A stretch of DNA of 64,000 nucleotides from Algoriphagus sp. AGSA1 (GTDB lineage: Bacteria; Bacteroidota; Bacteroidia; Cytophagales; Cyclobacteriaceae). Every line of letters starts with the position of its first letter. The first letter of the stretch is position 1. The stretch spans positions 38,096-102,095 of the forward strand of contig NZ_JAJUWR010000024.1 of NCBI RefSeq assembly GCF_021390545.1. Reading direction: 5' to 3'. Below are positions 36,240-45,042 of this stretch, one piece after another. The notes below the pieces were generated by a model. The model was not told the origin of the DNA and searched no databases. It saw only the letters and a program-made list of their open reading frames with translations. The translations under genes were made by a program, and so were the position numbers.

Positions 36240-38237
36240 ATGATAAACCGAACGATTTCGGCATATATATTCTTAATCCTCTTGGCATTCGAGTCTTCAC
36301 TGGCCGCAAAGACCATTCAGGCGCAGCAGCAGCAAGATCCTTTATTGACCATTGGAGGCAAGGCCGTGGACAAAGATGAGCTAATATACCTGCTTTCCAA
36401 AGGAAAAAAATCCGAACCCGGAACCCCCGGCATGTCAAGAGAGGAATTTGACGAGAATCTTGACCTTTTCGTGAATTATAAGCTTAAAGTGAGAGAAGCC
36501 GAAGAAATTGGGCTTGCCGAGACGGAGGATTTCATCCGGGAGTTTGAGTCATTCCGTGAAACACTGAAGACTCCTTTTCTAATCCGCAATTCCCTAGAGG
36601 AAGGCGAACTTAGAAAAGCCTATTCCAGGATGCAGGAAATTATACGCGCCAGCCATATCCTTCTCCAATTCCCTCCCAATGCATCCCAGGAAGACAGTCT
36701 TATTGTTCTCCGCATGGCGTTGAAAATAGAAGATGAAATCAAAAACGGGGGGGATATTAACGAACTAGCGCTTGAATATTCGGATGACCCATCCGCCCAG
36801 GTAAACAAAGGGGATTTGGGCTATTTCACTGCTTTACAGATGGTACAGCCCTTCGAAGATGCGGCTTATTCACTCCAGCCGGGACAGGTTTCTTCTCCAG
36901 TGTTGACCGATTTTGGATATCATATCATCAAGGTGAAAGATCGACAAACCAACCCTGGCCAGGTGAAAGTATCACATATTCTTGTCAGAATAGATGAACA
37001 AGCCCCTGATTCAGACGACCTGGCAAAGCGGAAAGTGGCAGATATCTATAAAGAAATCCAGAAAGAAAACACCATATGGGAGGACATTGTAAAAACCTAC
37101 TCTGAAGATCCCGCCAACAGCAAAAAAGGTGGGACTTTACCTTGGTTTAGCATAGGGTCTATGATCCCTGAGTTTGAAATGGCCGCATTTTCTTTATCAG
37201 AAATCGGGGAAGTTTCCCCACCGGTCAAGACACGATATGGCTATCATATACTTAGGCTGGAGGATAAAAAGCCTGTGGACAGCTTTGAAGCTATGGAAGA
37301 CAACATTCGCTCCAGGATTCTGAGAGACTCCCGCTCCACTATGATCCAGTCGCAAGTGATGGCTATTCAGAAGTCCCGCTATGCCTTTAAAGAAAATGAG
37401 GCGAACATTACCAAGGTACGTTCGGAAGTAAAAGCAACAACCAAAAGTGCCTGGATACAGGAAGCTATCGAAAAAGACCTGGAAAGCGACCAGCTTTTCT
37501 CCCTTCAGGGTAAAAGCTACGCCATGAAAGACCTCCTTGGTTTTATGAAGGAGGAGGAGATTGCCCTTACAAACAACGGGGATGTTTTCGAAACCTGGTA
37601 TGAACGGTTCGTCGCAGAGGAGCTCAATCATACCGAAGAGGCTGATTTGCGGGCAAACAATAAGGAATACCGTATGCTTTTGAAAGAGTATAGAGATGGC
37701 ATTTTACTATTCTCCCTCATGAATGAACAAGTCTGGCAAAAAGGGCTGCTTGACTCTGTGGCACAAAGAGCTTTTTATGAGCAAAACATTCAAAACTACC
37801 AATGGAAAAGTAGAGTGAATGCCTACATCGTCAAGGTGCTTGACATGACCCAATTGGAAACAGCAAGGAAGCAACTTCAATCCGGCCCATTTTCCCAGGA
37901 ATTGATGGAAACATTTGAAAATAGTTATGAAAACACGAAACCTTTAGCTTTCCAAACCGAATCAGGGAATATAGAATACGAAGAACATCCTGTCCTATCA
38001 AAAGCAGATCTTAATGCCAAATACCAGGAACTGGAAGTGAACGGACATTTGCACCTTCTAGTCCTAGGGGACAGGAGTGGGCCAGGTCCCAAGGAGTTTA
38101 ACGAAACACGCGGCGTGGTGATCAGGGACTACCAAGAATCCCTGGACAAAACCCTAGTCGAATACTTACGGAAAAAATACCCCATCAAGATAAATCCTAA
38201 AACGAAGGAGGAAGCCTTTGTAGCCTTGAATCAATAG
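36240..38237 (+). CDS. Periplasmic parvulin-type peptidyl-prolyl isomerase with two rotamase domains
   Basis: The start at ATG 36240 gives a signal peptide (MINRTISAYIFLILLAFESS); a TTG at 36213 is less likely. Two PpiC-type rotamase domains are visible at about residues 130-345. Markers are IRASHILLQFPPNA...GDLGYFTALQMVQPFEDAAY and VSHILVRIDEQAP...GGTLPWFSIGSMIPEFEMAA. A long C-terminal helical region may give a second chaperone surface. It is a probable outer-membrane protein folding factor, one gene upstream of a SurA-like protein. Confidence 0.9.
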   Translation: MINRTISAYIFLILLAFESSLAAKTIQAQQQQDPLLTIGGKAVDKDELIYLLSKGKKSEPGTPGMSREEFDENLDLFVNYKLKVREAEEIGLAETEDFIREFESFRETLKTPFLIRNSLEEGELRKAYSRMQEIIRASHILLQFPPNASQEDSLIVLRMALKIEDEIKNGGDINELALEYSDDPSAQVNKGDLGYFTALQMVQPFEDAAYSLQPGQVSSPVLTDFGYHIIKVKDRQTNPGQVKVSHILVRIDEQAPDSDDLAKRKVADIYKEIQKENTIWEDIVKTYSEDPANSKKGGTLPWFSIGSMIPEFEMAAFSLSEIGEVSPPVKTRYGYHILRLEDKKPVDSFEAMEDNIRSRILRDSRSTMIQSQVMAIQKSRYAFKENEANITKVRSEVKATTKSAWIQEAIEKDLESDQLFSLQGKSYAMKDLLGFMKEEEIALTNNGDVFETWYERFVAEELNHTEEADLRANNKEYRMLLKEYRDGILLFSLMNEQVWQKGLLDSVAQRAFYEQNIQNYQWKSRVNAYIVKVLDMTQLETARKQLQSGPFSQELMETFENSYENTKPLAFQTESGNIEYEEHPVLSKADLNAKYQELEVNGHLHLLVLGDRSGPGPKEFNETRGVVIRDYQESLDKTLVEYLRKKYPIKINPKTKEEAFVALNQ

Positions 38238-38288
38238 TTACCTGTTAAAATGAATACCGTCCCTTTACTTCTCGGCGGATAAACACCC

Positions 38289-39656
38289 ATGAAATTGCTA
38301 AAACGACTTACATTAATTCTAATTGCCAGTCTGCTGATCACAGCATCACTCGCCCAAGAAGGCACTCCCACGGGCCAGGTTCTTGATAAAATCGTGGCTA
38401 AGGTGGATAACCATATCTTGCTGGAGTCGGATGTGCAGAAAGCATACCTGGAGGCTATCTCCCAAAATTACCAAGGCCAGGAGGCCCCGACCCGATGCCA
38501 GGTTTTTGAGTCTCTGATGATCAATAAGCTCATGGTAGCCAAAGCTGAGGTCGATTCAGTAATAGTCACCGACGCAGAAGTCATGCTCCAGACAGAGCAG
38601 CGTTTTAGTATGGTGATGCAGCAGTTCGGTGGAGATGAGAATACACTTGTAGAGGCCTATGGAAAGACCTCGGATCAACTTAAGGCAGAAATTGAAGATG
38701 TGATCCGGGAACAATTGATCGTACAGCGAATGCGGAGTCAGATCACTGCCGGATTAACGGTCTCCCCCAATGATGTGAGACAGTTTTTCAAAAGTATCCC
38801 TACGGATTCCCTGCCACTCTTTACATCGGAAGCCACTGTGGGACAGATAGTACTTAAGCCTAAAGTGAACCCACAAACCAAGCAAGATGTCTATGAACAA
38901 ATGGTCCAGTTCAAAAAAGACATTGGTGAAGGCAAAGCTGATTTTGCAGAACTGGCAAAGAGGTATTCAGAAGATCCAGGCTCTGCATCTAACGGAGGGA
39001 ATCTAGGTTTTTCCTCAAAAGGGCAAATGGTCCCTGAATATGAAGGTGCTGCAATGGCATTGAGGCAAGGTGAAATCTCCGATCCGGTAGAGTCAGATTA
39101 CGGCTTTCACCTCATTCAACTATTAGAAAAGAAAGGCACCACTTATAATACTAGACACATCCTTATTTCCCCTAAGGCCACGGAGGCGGATATAAAAAGC
39201 TCCGAGCGCTTGCTGGATAGTCTAAGAACCGAAATTCTGGCGGGAAGAATGGAGTTTGCCAAAGCCGCTAAAGACTTCTCCGATGACAGAAGCACTTCAG
39301 ACAATGGCGGCTACTTTACCGATCCTGCCACTAATTCCAACAGGCTTTCCCTGCGGACATTGGAAGACCCTCTCCTCTTCTTTATGATAGACACCATGCA
39401 GGTAGGGGATATCACCAAGCCTATGCAATTTGATGATCCCAGGGAAGGGAAAAAAGTACGCATTCTGTACTATAAGGCTAAATATCCTGCCCACAGGGCA
39501 AATATGGAAGATGACTACGAAAAGTTAAAGGCGGCCACACTTCGAAAAAAAGAAGAAGATATTCTGAGCAGCTGGTTTATCACGGCCAAAGAGGATATTT
39601 TCATAGATTTAGACCCTGCCTATGATCGATGTAATGTATTGACAGCTGAAAAATAA
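38289..39656 (+). CDS. SurA-like periplasmic chaperone / peptidyl-prolyl isomerase
   Basis: The protein has a signal peptide (LTLILIASLLITASLA) and then a SurA N-terminal domain (GQVLDKIVAKVDNHILLESDVQK). Parvulin domains follow: one clear at about 170-275 (FAELAKRYSEDPGSASNGG...GFSSKGQMVPEYEGAAMAL) and a second with NTRHILISPKATEADIK. The length of 455 residues is close to E. coli SurA. It should escort outer-membrane proteins to the Bam complex. Confidence 0.92.
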   Translation: MKLLKRLTLILIASLLITASLAQEGTPTGQVLDKIVAKVDNHILLESDVQKAYLEAISQNYQGQEAPTRCQVFESLMINKLMVAKAEVDSVIVTDAEVMLQTEQRFSMVMQQFGGDENTLVEAYGKTSDQLKAEIEDVIREQLIVQRMRSQITAGLTVSPNDVRQFFKSIPTDSLPLFTSEATVGQIVLKPKVNPQTKQDVYEQMVQFKKDIGEGKADFAELAKRYSEDPGSASNGGNLGFSSKGQMVPEYEGAAMALRQGEISDPVESDYGFHLIQLLEKKGTTYNTRHILISPKATEADIKSSERLLDSLRTEILAGRMEFAKAAKDFSDDRSTSDNGGYFTDPATNSNRLSLRTLEDPLLFFMIDTMQVGDITKPMQFDDPREGKKVRILYYKAKYPAHRANMEDDYEKLKAATLRKKEEDILSSWFITAKEDIFIDLDPAYDRCNVLTAEK

Positions 39657-39659
39657 CAC

Positions 39660-39686
39660 CACGGCCCGGGGATTTCCCGGGCTGTG
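39660..39686 (+). terminator. Strong hairpin after the SurA-like gene
   Basis: CACGGCCCGGG (39660-39670) pairs with CCCGGGCTGTG (39676-39686) around GATTT, 11 pairs including one G-U. It starts 4 bp after the stop. The T-run is poor, so it may terminate weakly or protect the mRNA end. Confidence 0.6.
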
Positions 39687-39808
39687 ATGTTATATGCTAA
39701 TGGAGGTCATTTCTACTCCTGTCCACCCTCATGTGGTTGCTCAATATGACGATTAGGAGTTATGAGCCACCTCTTGTAAGAATAGCGATCACCCCGGGTG
39801 TGCCATTG

Positions 39809-39837
39809 GCCTTGCCGGACTGTACTGTCGGCAAGGC
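39809..39837. repeat. Perfect 9-bp inverted repeat in intergenic space
   Basis: GCCTTGCCG (39809-39817) pairs with CGGCAAGGC (39829-39837) around 11 bases. It lies between convergent genes in a 230-bp gap (39657-39887) with nothing else coding that I would defend. No T-run follows on either strand. Confidence 0.45.
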
Positions 39838-39887
39838 TGCTTGTAATCAATTTCATACTGTAGGGCAATCCCACTTGACTGAGACTG

Positions 39888-40205
39888 TTATTTTTTCGAA
39901 AAAAGCGTCTTGAATGCCAGACCGATCTGTTTCAACCCCTCTTTGAATAAACCCTTCGACTCTTCTAGTTTAGGCTTCAGATCTTCTGACCGTTCCCTAA
40001 GCTCCCGTTCTAGCAATTCTTTGCCCTTTTTAAACTCCGCTTCCAGTGTAGTTTTATTGTCCCTTAGTTCCTGGATTTTCTTCTCTATATCCTCCTTGGC
40101 ATCCATACCAGCATCAGCGCCTTTCTTGACCAGCTCTTCGATTTTTTCACCGATTTCCCTGAGTACCTGCTCTATGTCCTGTGTTGTTGATTTTTTTTCT
40201 TCCAT
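39888..40205 (-). CDS. Small charged coiled-coil protein
   Basis: No family is recognised. The 105 residues are almost entirely charged heptad-like helix (IEQVLREIGEKIEELVKKG, then KKIQELRDNKTTLEAEFKKG), with no membrane segment or signal peptide. It ends in FKTLFSKK. The composition and ATG start at 40205 support a real gene. It could be a small structural or apolipoprotein-like helical protein. It is 91 bp downstream of the ABC exporter stop on the same strand. Confidence 0.65.
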   Translation of the reverse strand: MEEKKSTTQDIEQVLREIGEKIEELVKKGADAGMDAKEDIEKKIQELRDNKTTLEAEFKKGKELLERELRERSEDLKPKLEESKGLFKEGLKQIGLAFKTLFSKK

Positions 40206-40296
40206 GACTAAAAATAGTTAGACCTACCGATATCCTTCAAGATAGATATTTTTCATTTCAATGCTTATAATTTAACACAAAAACGAATCAAAAAGC

Positions 40297-42084
40297 CTAA
40301 TTATCAACAGATTCACTAGTAGTCTGTTTCTCATAAAGCTCAGCATATACTCCCTTCTGCTCCATCAGCGAGCGGTGGTCTCCACGCTCCACTACCCTTC
40401 CGTCATCCAGAACAATAATCTGATCGGCAAGCTTGGCAGAGGAGACGCGGTGGGAGATGATAATGGACGTACGGTTTTGCATTATGCTCTTAAGCGCAGT
40501 CAGGATCACATTTTCTGTTTTGGTATCCACAGCAGAGAGACAATCATCCAGTATAAGGATTTTTGGTTCCTTGGCTATCGCGCGCGCTATGGACACTCGT
40601 TGCTTTTGACCTCCCGAAAGTGTAATGCCCCGCTCCCCTAACATAGTTTCAAATCCCTTCGGAAACTCCACAATATTCTGGTAAACATCAGCATCTTTGG
40701 CTGCTTTTTCTATGATAGCCGAATCCGGCTTCTCTATCCCAAAAGCAATGTTATTGCCGATGGTGTCAGAAAACAAAAAGACATCCTGGGGCACATACCC
40801 TATCTGCCTTCTAAGGTCAGCTATGGCAAGGGATGTTATCGATTTACCGTCAACTTTAATCTCCCCAGCACTAGGATCATACATGCGCATCAGTAGATTG
40901 GCGATGGTAGATTTACCCGAACCCGTCGTTCCTATAATTCCAAGCGTTTGGCCTTCTTCAATCTTGAAACTAACATCTTGCAATGCCATAATTCCAGAAT
41001 CAGGATAAACGAAGGATACATTTTCCATCTGTACAGTACCTTGGATTTCAGCTTTTATTTCCCCAGTACTTTGAATATCATTTTTCTCATCCAAAAACTC
41101 ATTGATCCTGGTCTGAGAAGCAGCCGCACGCTGCACAATACTTGTCACCCAACCCAAAGATGTCACCGGCCATGTAAGAATATTTACGTAAAGTATAAAT
41201 TCAGCAATGACCCCATAGCCGATTTCCCCGCTGATGACCTGAAGACCGCCTGCATATACGGTAATGATTGTAGAGATGCCCACAAGTGCCATGATGATCG
41301 GAAAAAACAAAGCATTCACTTTGGTCAGACGGATAGATTTTACCTTATAGTCCTCACTTGCAATAGCAAAATCATTGGCGCTGTCCTTTTCTCTGACGAA
41401 AGCCTTCAACACCCGGATTCCTGAAAATGCCTCTTGTACAAACGTGCTAAGCCCACTCAGGCTACGCTGAATCTTCTCAGACCGTTCGTTGATCATATTA
41501 TTCACATAATAGATGCTCAAAGAAAGCACTGGAAGAGGCAGGAGCGTGTAAAGCGTCAACATAGGGTTGACCGTGATCATGTAAGTGATCACCAGGGGAA
41601 AAAGGATCAGCAGATTCAAACCATACATAATAGCCGGGCCAAGGTACATTCTCACTCGGCTTACATCCTCGGTAATCCTCGCCATCAAGTCTCCCGTACT
41701 GTTTTTCCTGTAAAAACTCAAAGGAAGTTTCTGGTAGTGATCGTAGATATCATTCTTCATATCATACTCCACTTTTCTGGACATAATTATGATTGTCTGT
41801 CGGATAAAGAAAAGAAAAATCCCTCTCAGCAACGCCATTACTAAGATCAAAACACCAAAGACAACAACGAACTTTAAAAAAACATCCTGCGCCTGACCAC
41901 CCATTCCGCTCCTTGCCAATGGCTGATAAATAGAAAAACTCTCTACCACATAATCTATTGCCAGTCTGACCAACTGAGCAGGTATAATTACGAATATATT
42001 CGATATAACCGTAAAAACTATCCCTAAAAGGATCAATCCCTTGTACCTGTATAGATACTTATTGAGTCGCCAAAGTGGTTTCAC
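40297..42084 (-). CDS. ABC exporter, fused membrane and ATPase domains (MsbA/MdlB-like)
   Basis: This half-size exporter has six N-terminal membrane helices (starting YKGLILLGIVFTVISNIFVI) and a C-terminal nucleotide-binding domain. Walker A is GTTGSGKST, the signature is LSGGQKQR, Walker B is ILILDDCLSAVD, and the H-loop is IIISHRVSS. It probably works as a homodimer. The substrate is unknown; lipid or multidrug export is typical. The start is GTG 42084 or the adjacent TTG 42087; no ATG fits. Confidence 0.93.
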   Translation of the reverse strand: MKPLWRLNKYLYRYKGLILLGIVFTVISNIFVIIPAQLVRLAIDYVVESFSIYQPLARSGMGGQAQDVFLKFVVVFGVLILVMALLRGIFLFFIRQTIIIMSRKVEYDMKNDIYDHYQKLPLSFYRKNSTGDLMARITEDVSRVRMYLGPAIMYGLNLLILFPLVITYMITVNPMLTLYTLLPLPVLSLSIYYVNNMINERSEKIQRSLSGLSTFVQEAFSGIRVLKAFVREKDSANDFAIASEDYKVKSIRLTKVNALFFPIIMALVGISTIITVYAGGLQVISGEIGYGVIAEFILYVNILTWPVTSLGWVTSIVQRAAASQTRINEFLDEKNDIQSTGEIKAEIQGTVQMENVSFVYPDSGIMALQDVSFKIEEGQTLGIIGTTGSGKSTIANLLMRMYDPSAGEIKVDGKSITSLAIADLRRQIGYVPQDVFLFSDTIGNNIAFGIEKPDSAIIEKAAKDADVYQNIVEFPKGFETMLGERGITLSGGQKQRVSIARAIAKEPKILILDDCLSAVDTKTENVILTALKSIMQNRTSIIISHRVSSAKLADQIIVLDDGRVVERGDHRSLMEQKGVYAELYEKQTTSESVDN

Positions 42085-42140
42085 CAAATAAAAATTTTAA
42101 AAACGTGGAATAAGTTTAATAAAACTGTATATATTAATTC

Positions 42141-42178
42141 CTTGAACGCCAATAAAAGTATTTAATTTTGTATTGGCG
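42141..42178 (+). promoter_or_regulatory. Promoter with operator-like inverted repeat before leucine dehydrogenase
   Basis: A -7 box TAATTTTG (42163-42170, fits TAnnTTTG) lies 18 bp after CTTG (42141-42144), the best -33/-7 pair seen in the window. CGCCAATA (42147-42154) and TATTGGCG (42171-42178) are perfect inverted 8-base half sites bracketing the -7 box. A dimeric regulator bound here would block initiation, so repression is the simplest reading. Confidence 0.6.
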
Positions 42179-42230
42179 AATTTCATAAAGGAATACCCAA
42201 ATATAACACATTCTAAAAAGCTAAGTTCAC

Positions 42231-43331
42231 ATGTTAGAGATTAAAGCTACCGAAACAGTAAGTGAAGGTTCAATCTTTGGCCAAATCACAACGATGGATC
42301 ATGAACAACTCGTGATCTGTAATGATGAAGCTACCGGTCTAAAAGCATTGATCGGAATTCACAATACTACACTGGGGCCTGCGTTGGGCGGCACCCGTAT
42401 GTGGCCTTATGCTTCTGAAGAGGAGGCTATCACAGATGTTTTACGTCTTTCCAGAGGCATGACCTTTAAAAACGCGCTTGCCGGACTGAATCTAGGCGGT
42501 GGCAAAGCGGTGATCCTAGGTGACCCTAAGTTAAAAAGCGAAGCGTTCCTTAGACGTTTTGGGAGGTTCGTGCAGAGCCTGGGCGGCAGATATGTGACTG
42601 CCGAAGATGTGAACATGAACACCTCCGACATGGAGTACATTGGAATGGAAACCCGTCATGTCACCGGCCTTCCTGAGATCAAAGGCGGTGGGGGGGATCC
42701 ATCACCGGTGACTGCCTATGGGGTCTATATGGGAATGAAGGCAGCTGCCAAAAAAGCATTTGGATCAGAATCGCTGGCTGGTAAAAGAATAGCTGTACAG
42801 GGTGTGGGACAGGTAGGCAAATACCTGATTGAGCATTTGGTCAAAGAAGGGGCAAATGTACTGATCACCGATATCTTCGAAGACAAGCTACTTGCAGTGG
42901 CAAAAGCCACGGGTGCCCAAGTAGTGGATCCGGCGGTAATTTATGACCTGGAGATGGACATCTACTCCCCTTGTGCGCTTGGTGCCACCATTAACGACCG
43001 AACCATTGACCGTTTGAAATGCGCGGTAATCGCTGGTGGCGCAAACAACCAATTGCAGGATGAAGCCAAACATGGACGTATATTGATAGAAAGGGGAATC
43101 GTCTATGCACCGGATTTCCTGATCAACGCCGGAGGAGTGATCAATGTAGGAGCGGAATACTTCGGAGGACACAACAGAGACACCGTATATAAACAAACAG
43201 AAAAAATATACGATACCTGCCTGGCCATTTTGCATAAATCCGAAAAAGAAAACATCCCTGCTCAACAAGCAGCCATAGAGACTGCCAAAGCAAGGATCGA
43301 TGCCATAGGCAAGGTAAAGCTATCATACTAA
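42231..43331 (+). CDS. Glu/Leu/Phe/Val dehydrogenase, leucine dehydrogenase type
   Basis: This is an NAD-dependent oxidative deaminase of branched-chain amino acids. HNTTLGPALGGTRMWPY and LNLGGGKAVILGDPK (catalytic Lys in GGGK) are typical of leucine dehydrogenases. The dinucleotide fold is GVGQVGKYLIEHL. The length of 366 residues matches that subgroup rather than glutamate dehydrogenase (about 450). It stands alone between a distinctive promoter and a terminator. Exact substrate preference cannot be fixed from sequence. Confidence 0.92.
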   Translation: MLEIKATETVSEGSIFGQITTMDHEQLVICNDEATGLKALIGIHNTTLGPALGGTRMWPYASEEEAITDVLRLSRGMTFKNALAGLNLGGGKAVILGDPKLKSEAFLRRFGRFVQSLGGRYVTAEDVNMNTSDMEYIGMETRHVTGLPEIKGGGGDPSPVTAYGVYMGMKAAAKKAFGSESLAGKRIAVQGVGQVGKYLIEHLVKEGANVLITDIFEDKLLAVAKATGAQVVDPAVIYDLEMDIYSPCALGATINDRTIDRLKCAVIAGGANNQLQDEAKHGRILIERGIVYAPDFLINAGGVINVGAEYFGGHNRDTVYKQTEKIYDTCLAILHKSEKENIPAQQAAIETAKARIDAIGKVKLSY

Positions 43332-43354
43332 CAAAAGCACCTATCGAATTCAAA

Positions 43355-43387
43355 AACCACCGGGAATCACATCCGGTGTTTTTTTTG
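43355..43387 (+). terminator. Intrinsic terminator after leucine dehydrogenase
   Basis: CACCGG (43358-43363) pairs with CCGGTG (43373-43378), with outer A-T pairs, followed by eight T residues. It lies 27 bp after the stop. Confidence 0.8.
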
Positions 43388-43448
43388 TCCCTTTTGACTA
43401 GGTGATAGCCACCTCAAATTGCCTATATTTGCAACTCACTCCTAAGAC

Positions 43449-44636
43449 ATGCTAAACAGAAGAATATTAAGAGTAAAGGCATTTCAAAACCTCTATGCTT
43501 ACGAGCAGTGCAAAGGTTCCAATCTTAACCTGGCCAAAGATTTTATCAGAACCTCATTTTTGCCTGATCTGAACAGCATGGAAGTTCAAGATAAAACAGC
43601 ACTCAACAAGGAAGCTGAGGAAGCGATTACCCTTTTTGAACAAAATCTCTCAACTACCGGCCTCATCAAATCAAACGAAGCAAGCCGTAAGGTTAAGCAG
43701 GTGGTTTTAGATGCAATGAAAAAATACCATGACGCAAATGCGAAAGACCGTGATTTTCTGCTTAAAAACATGGTGGTGTCGGCAGAACGCATCCCACAAC
43801 TATATCTACTGGCAATAGAATTGTTGCAGGCTTTTGCCAACCATGTGGAAAAGGAGATCGAAAAGAAAAAGAAATTCACCGGTAACAACAGCCCTATGGT
43901 ATTCGGGAATGAGCTCAATTTCCCCAATAATAAGGTCCTGGCGACGCTCCGAGAATCAGATTCCTATCGGGCCGCAGTAGCTAGATACAATGCCAATTTG
44001 GACGATATAGAACTTGAAATCAGAGAATGGTTCAGGGATTATATTAAGCCATCTGAGCAATATCAGGATTACCTGCTATTGGACTCGCCAACGTTGGAAG
44101 AAGACTTTGAACTAGTGGACAGTTTGCTAAAGAAGGTCCTTTTCAAAAATGAGGTGGTATTGAATTTCTTCGCCGAAAAAGACCTCAACTGGACTGAAGA
44201 CAAATCCGTGGTCAGGAGTCTCGCTTCCAAAGTCTTGAAAAATGCGGCCAACCTCCAGGAGGAAAATGAAAGTGAAATGCCCGAGATTGCGATGAACTGG
44301 GATGAGGATAAGGAGTTTTTTCAAAATATCTTTAACTTCACCATTGAAAATGACGCAGCCAGTAAGGCACTTATCACTCAAAAAACCAAAAACTGGGATA
44401 TAGAAAGACTCGCTTTCACAGATAAGGTAATTATTTCGATGGCGATAGCAGAGATGAAAAACTTCCCTAGTATCCCTGTCAAAGTGAGTATAAACGAGTA
44501 TATCGATATCTCAAAAACATACAGTACACCTAAAAGCAAACAATTTGTCAATGGGCTGCTGGATGTGATGTCGAAAGAGTTAACCGAAAGCGGGGAAATC
44601 CGTAAGAGCGGTAGAGGACTTTTGGATAATAAATAA
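43449..44636 (+). CDS. nusB: NusB-family transcription antitermination protein, enlarged
   Basis: NusB binds boxA RNA with NusE for rRNA antitermination. The N-terminal helix MLNRRILRVKAFQNLYAYEQ is the NusB start motif. The matching C-terminal part appears only near residues 300-385 (LAFTDKVIISMAIAEMKNFPSIPVKVSINEYIDISK split by short gaps). About 200 additional residues, charged and helical, lie between them. Standard NusB has about 140 residues, so this is a Bacteroidota long form with an insertion or duplication. It heads a run of short-gapped genes. Confidence 0.9.
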   Translation: MLNRRILRVKAFQNLYAYEQCKGSNLNLAKDFIRTSFLPDLNSMEVQDKTALNKEAEEAITLFEQNLSTTGLIKSNEASRKVKQVVLDAMKKYHDANAKDRDFLLKNMVVSAERIPQLYLLAIELLQAFANHVEKEIEKKKKFTGNNSPMVFGNELNFPNNKVLATLRESDSYRAAVARYNANLDDIELEIREWFRDYIKPSEQYQDYLLLDSPTLEEDFELVDSLLKKVLFKNEVVLNFFAEKDLNWTEDKSVVRSLASKVLKNAANLQEENESEMPEIAMNWDEDKEFFQNIFNFTIENDAASKALITQKTKNWDIERLAFTDKVIISMAIAEMKNFPSIPVKVSINEYIDISKTYSTPKSKQFVNGLLDVMSKELTESGEIRKSGRGLLDNK

Positions 44637-44643
44637 TATAACT

Positions 44644-44949
44644 ATGAGCAAGAGCAGTAATTCACTCATCGCATTTCTAATCGGTGCAGGCGCGGGAGCG
44701 GCACTTGGAGTACTTTTTGCCCCTGATACGGGCACAAATACCCGTGACCGTCTTTCATTCCAACTTTCAAAATACAAGAAAGAGCTGGAAGGGCTGATAG
44801 ATGAATTGGTGGACGGCAAAGAAATTCACCTTAACGAGGCAAAAACCGAAGGCAAGCGAGTAATCTCAGAAGCGAAAAACAAAGCAGAGAATCTGCTGAG
44901 CGATGTCAACAAATTAATAGATCAAATCAATCAGGAAAAAAATCAATAA
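44644..44949 (+). CDS. YtxH-domain membrane-associated protein
   Basis: This 101-residue protein has one Gly/Ala-rich membrane segment, SSNSLIAFLIGAGAGAALGV, then LFAPDTGTNTRDRL. That is the YtxH pattern (L.aP.sGketR). A basic/acidic coiled coil follows. Its role is unknown; YtxH proteins are often stress-related. It is 7 bp after nusB. Confidence 0.85.
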   Translation: MSKSSNSLIAFLIGAGAGAALGVLFAPDTGTNTRDRLSFQLSKYKKELEGLIDELVDGKEIHLNEAKTEGKRVISEAKNKAENLLSDVNKLIDQINQEKNQ

Positions 44950-45042
44950 GTATGAAATCGAGCATGACGAGAAGGTCATACGAAGGAATGATTATCTGTG
45001 ATGCGAGATTCCATATGGCCATCAAGAAAAAATTATAATTAT

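Noticed and set aside
39731..39913. 60-residue plus-strand reading frame
   Set aside because: It crosses a perfect hairpin and the end of the opposite coiled-coil gene, and has no family features. Treated as chance.
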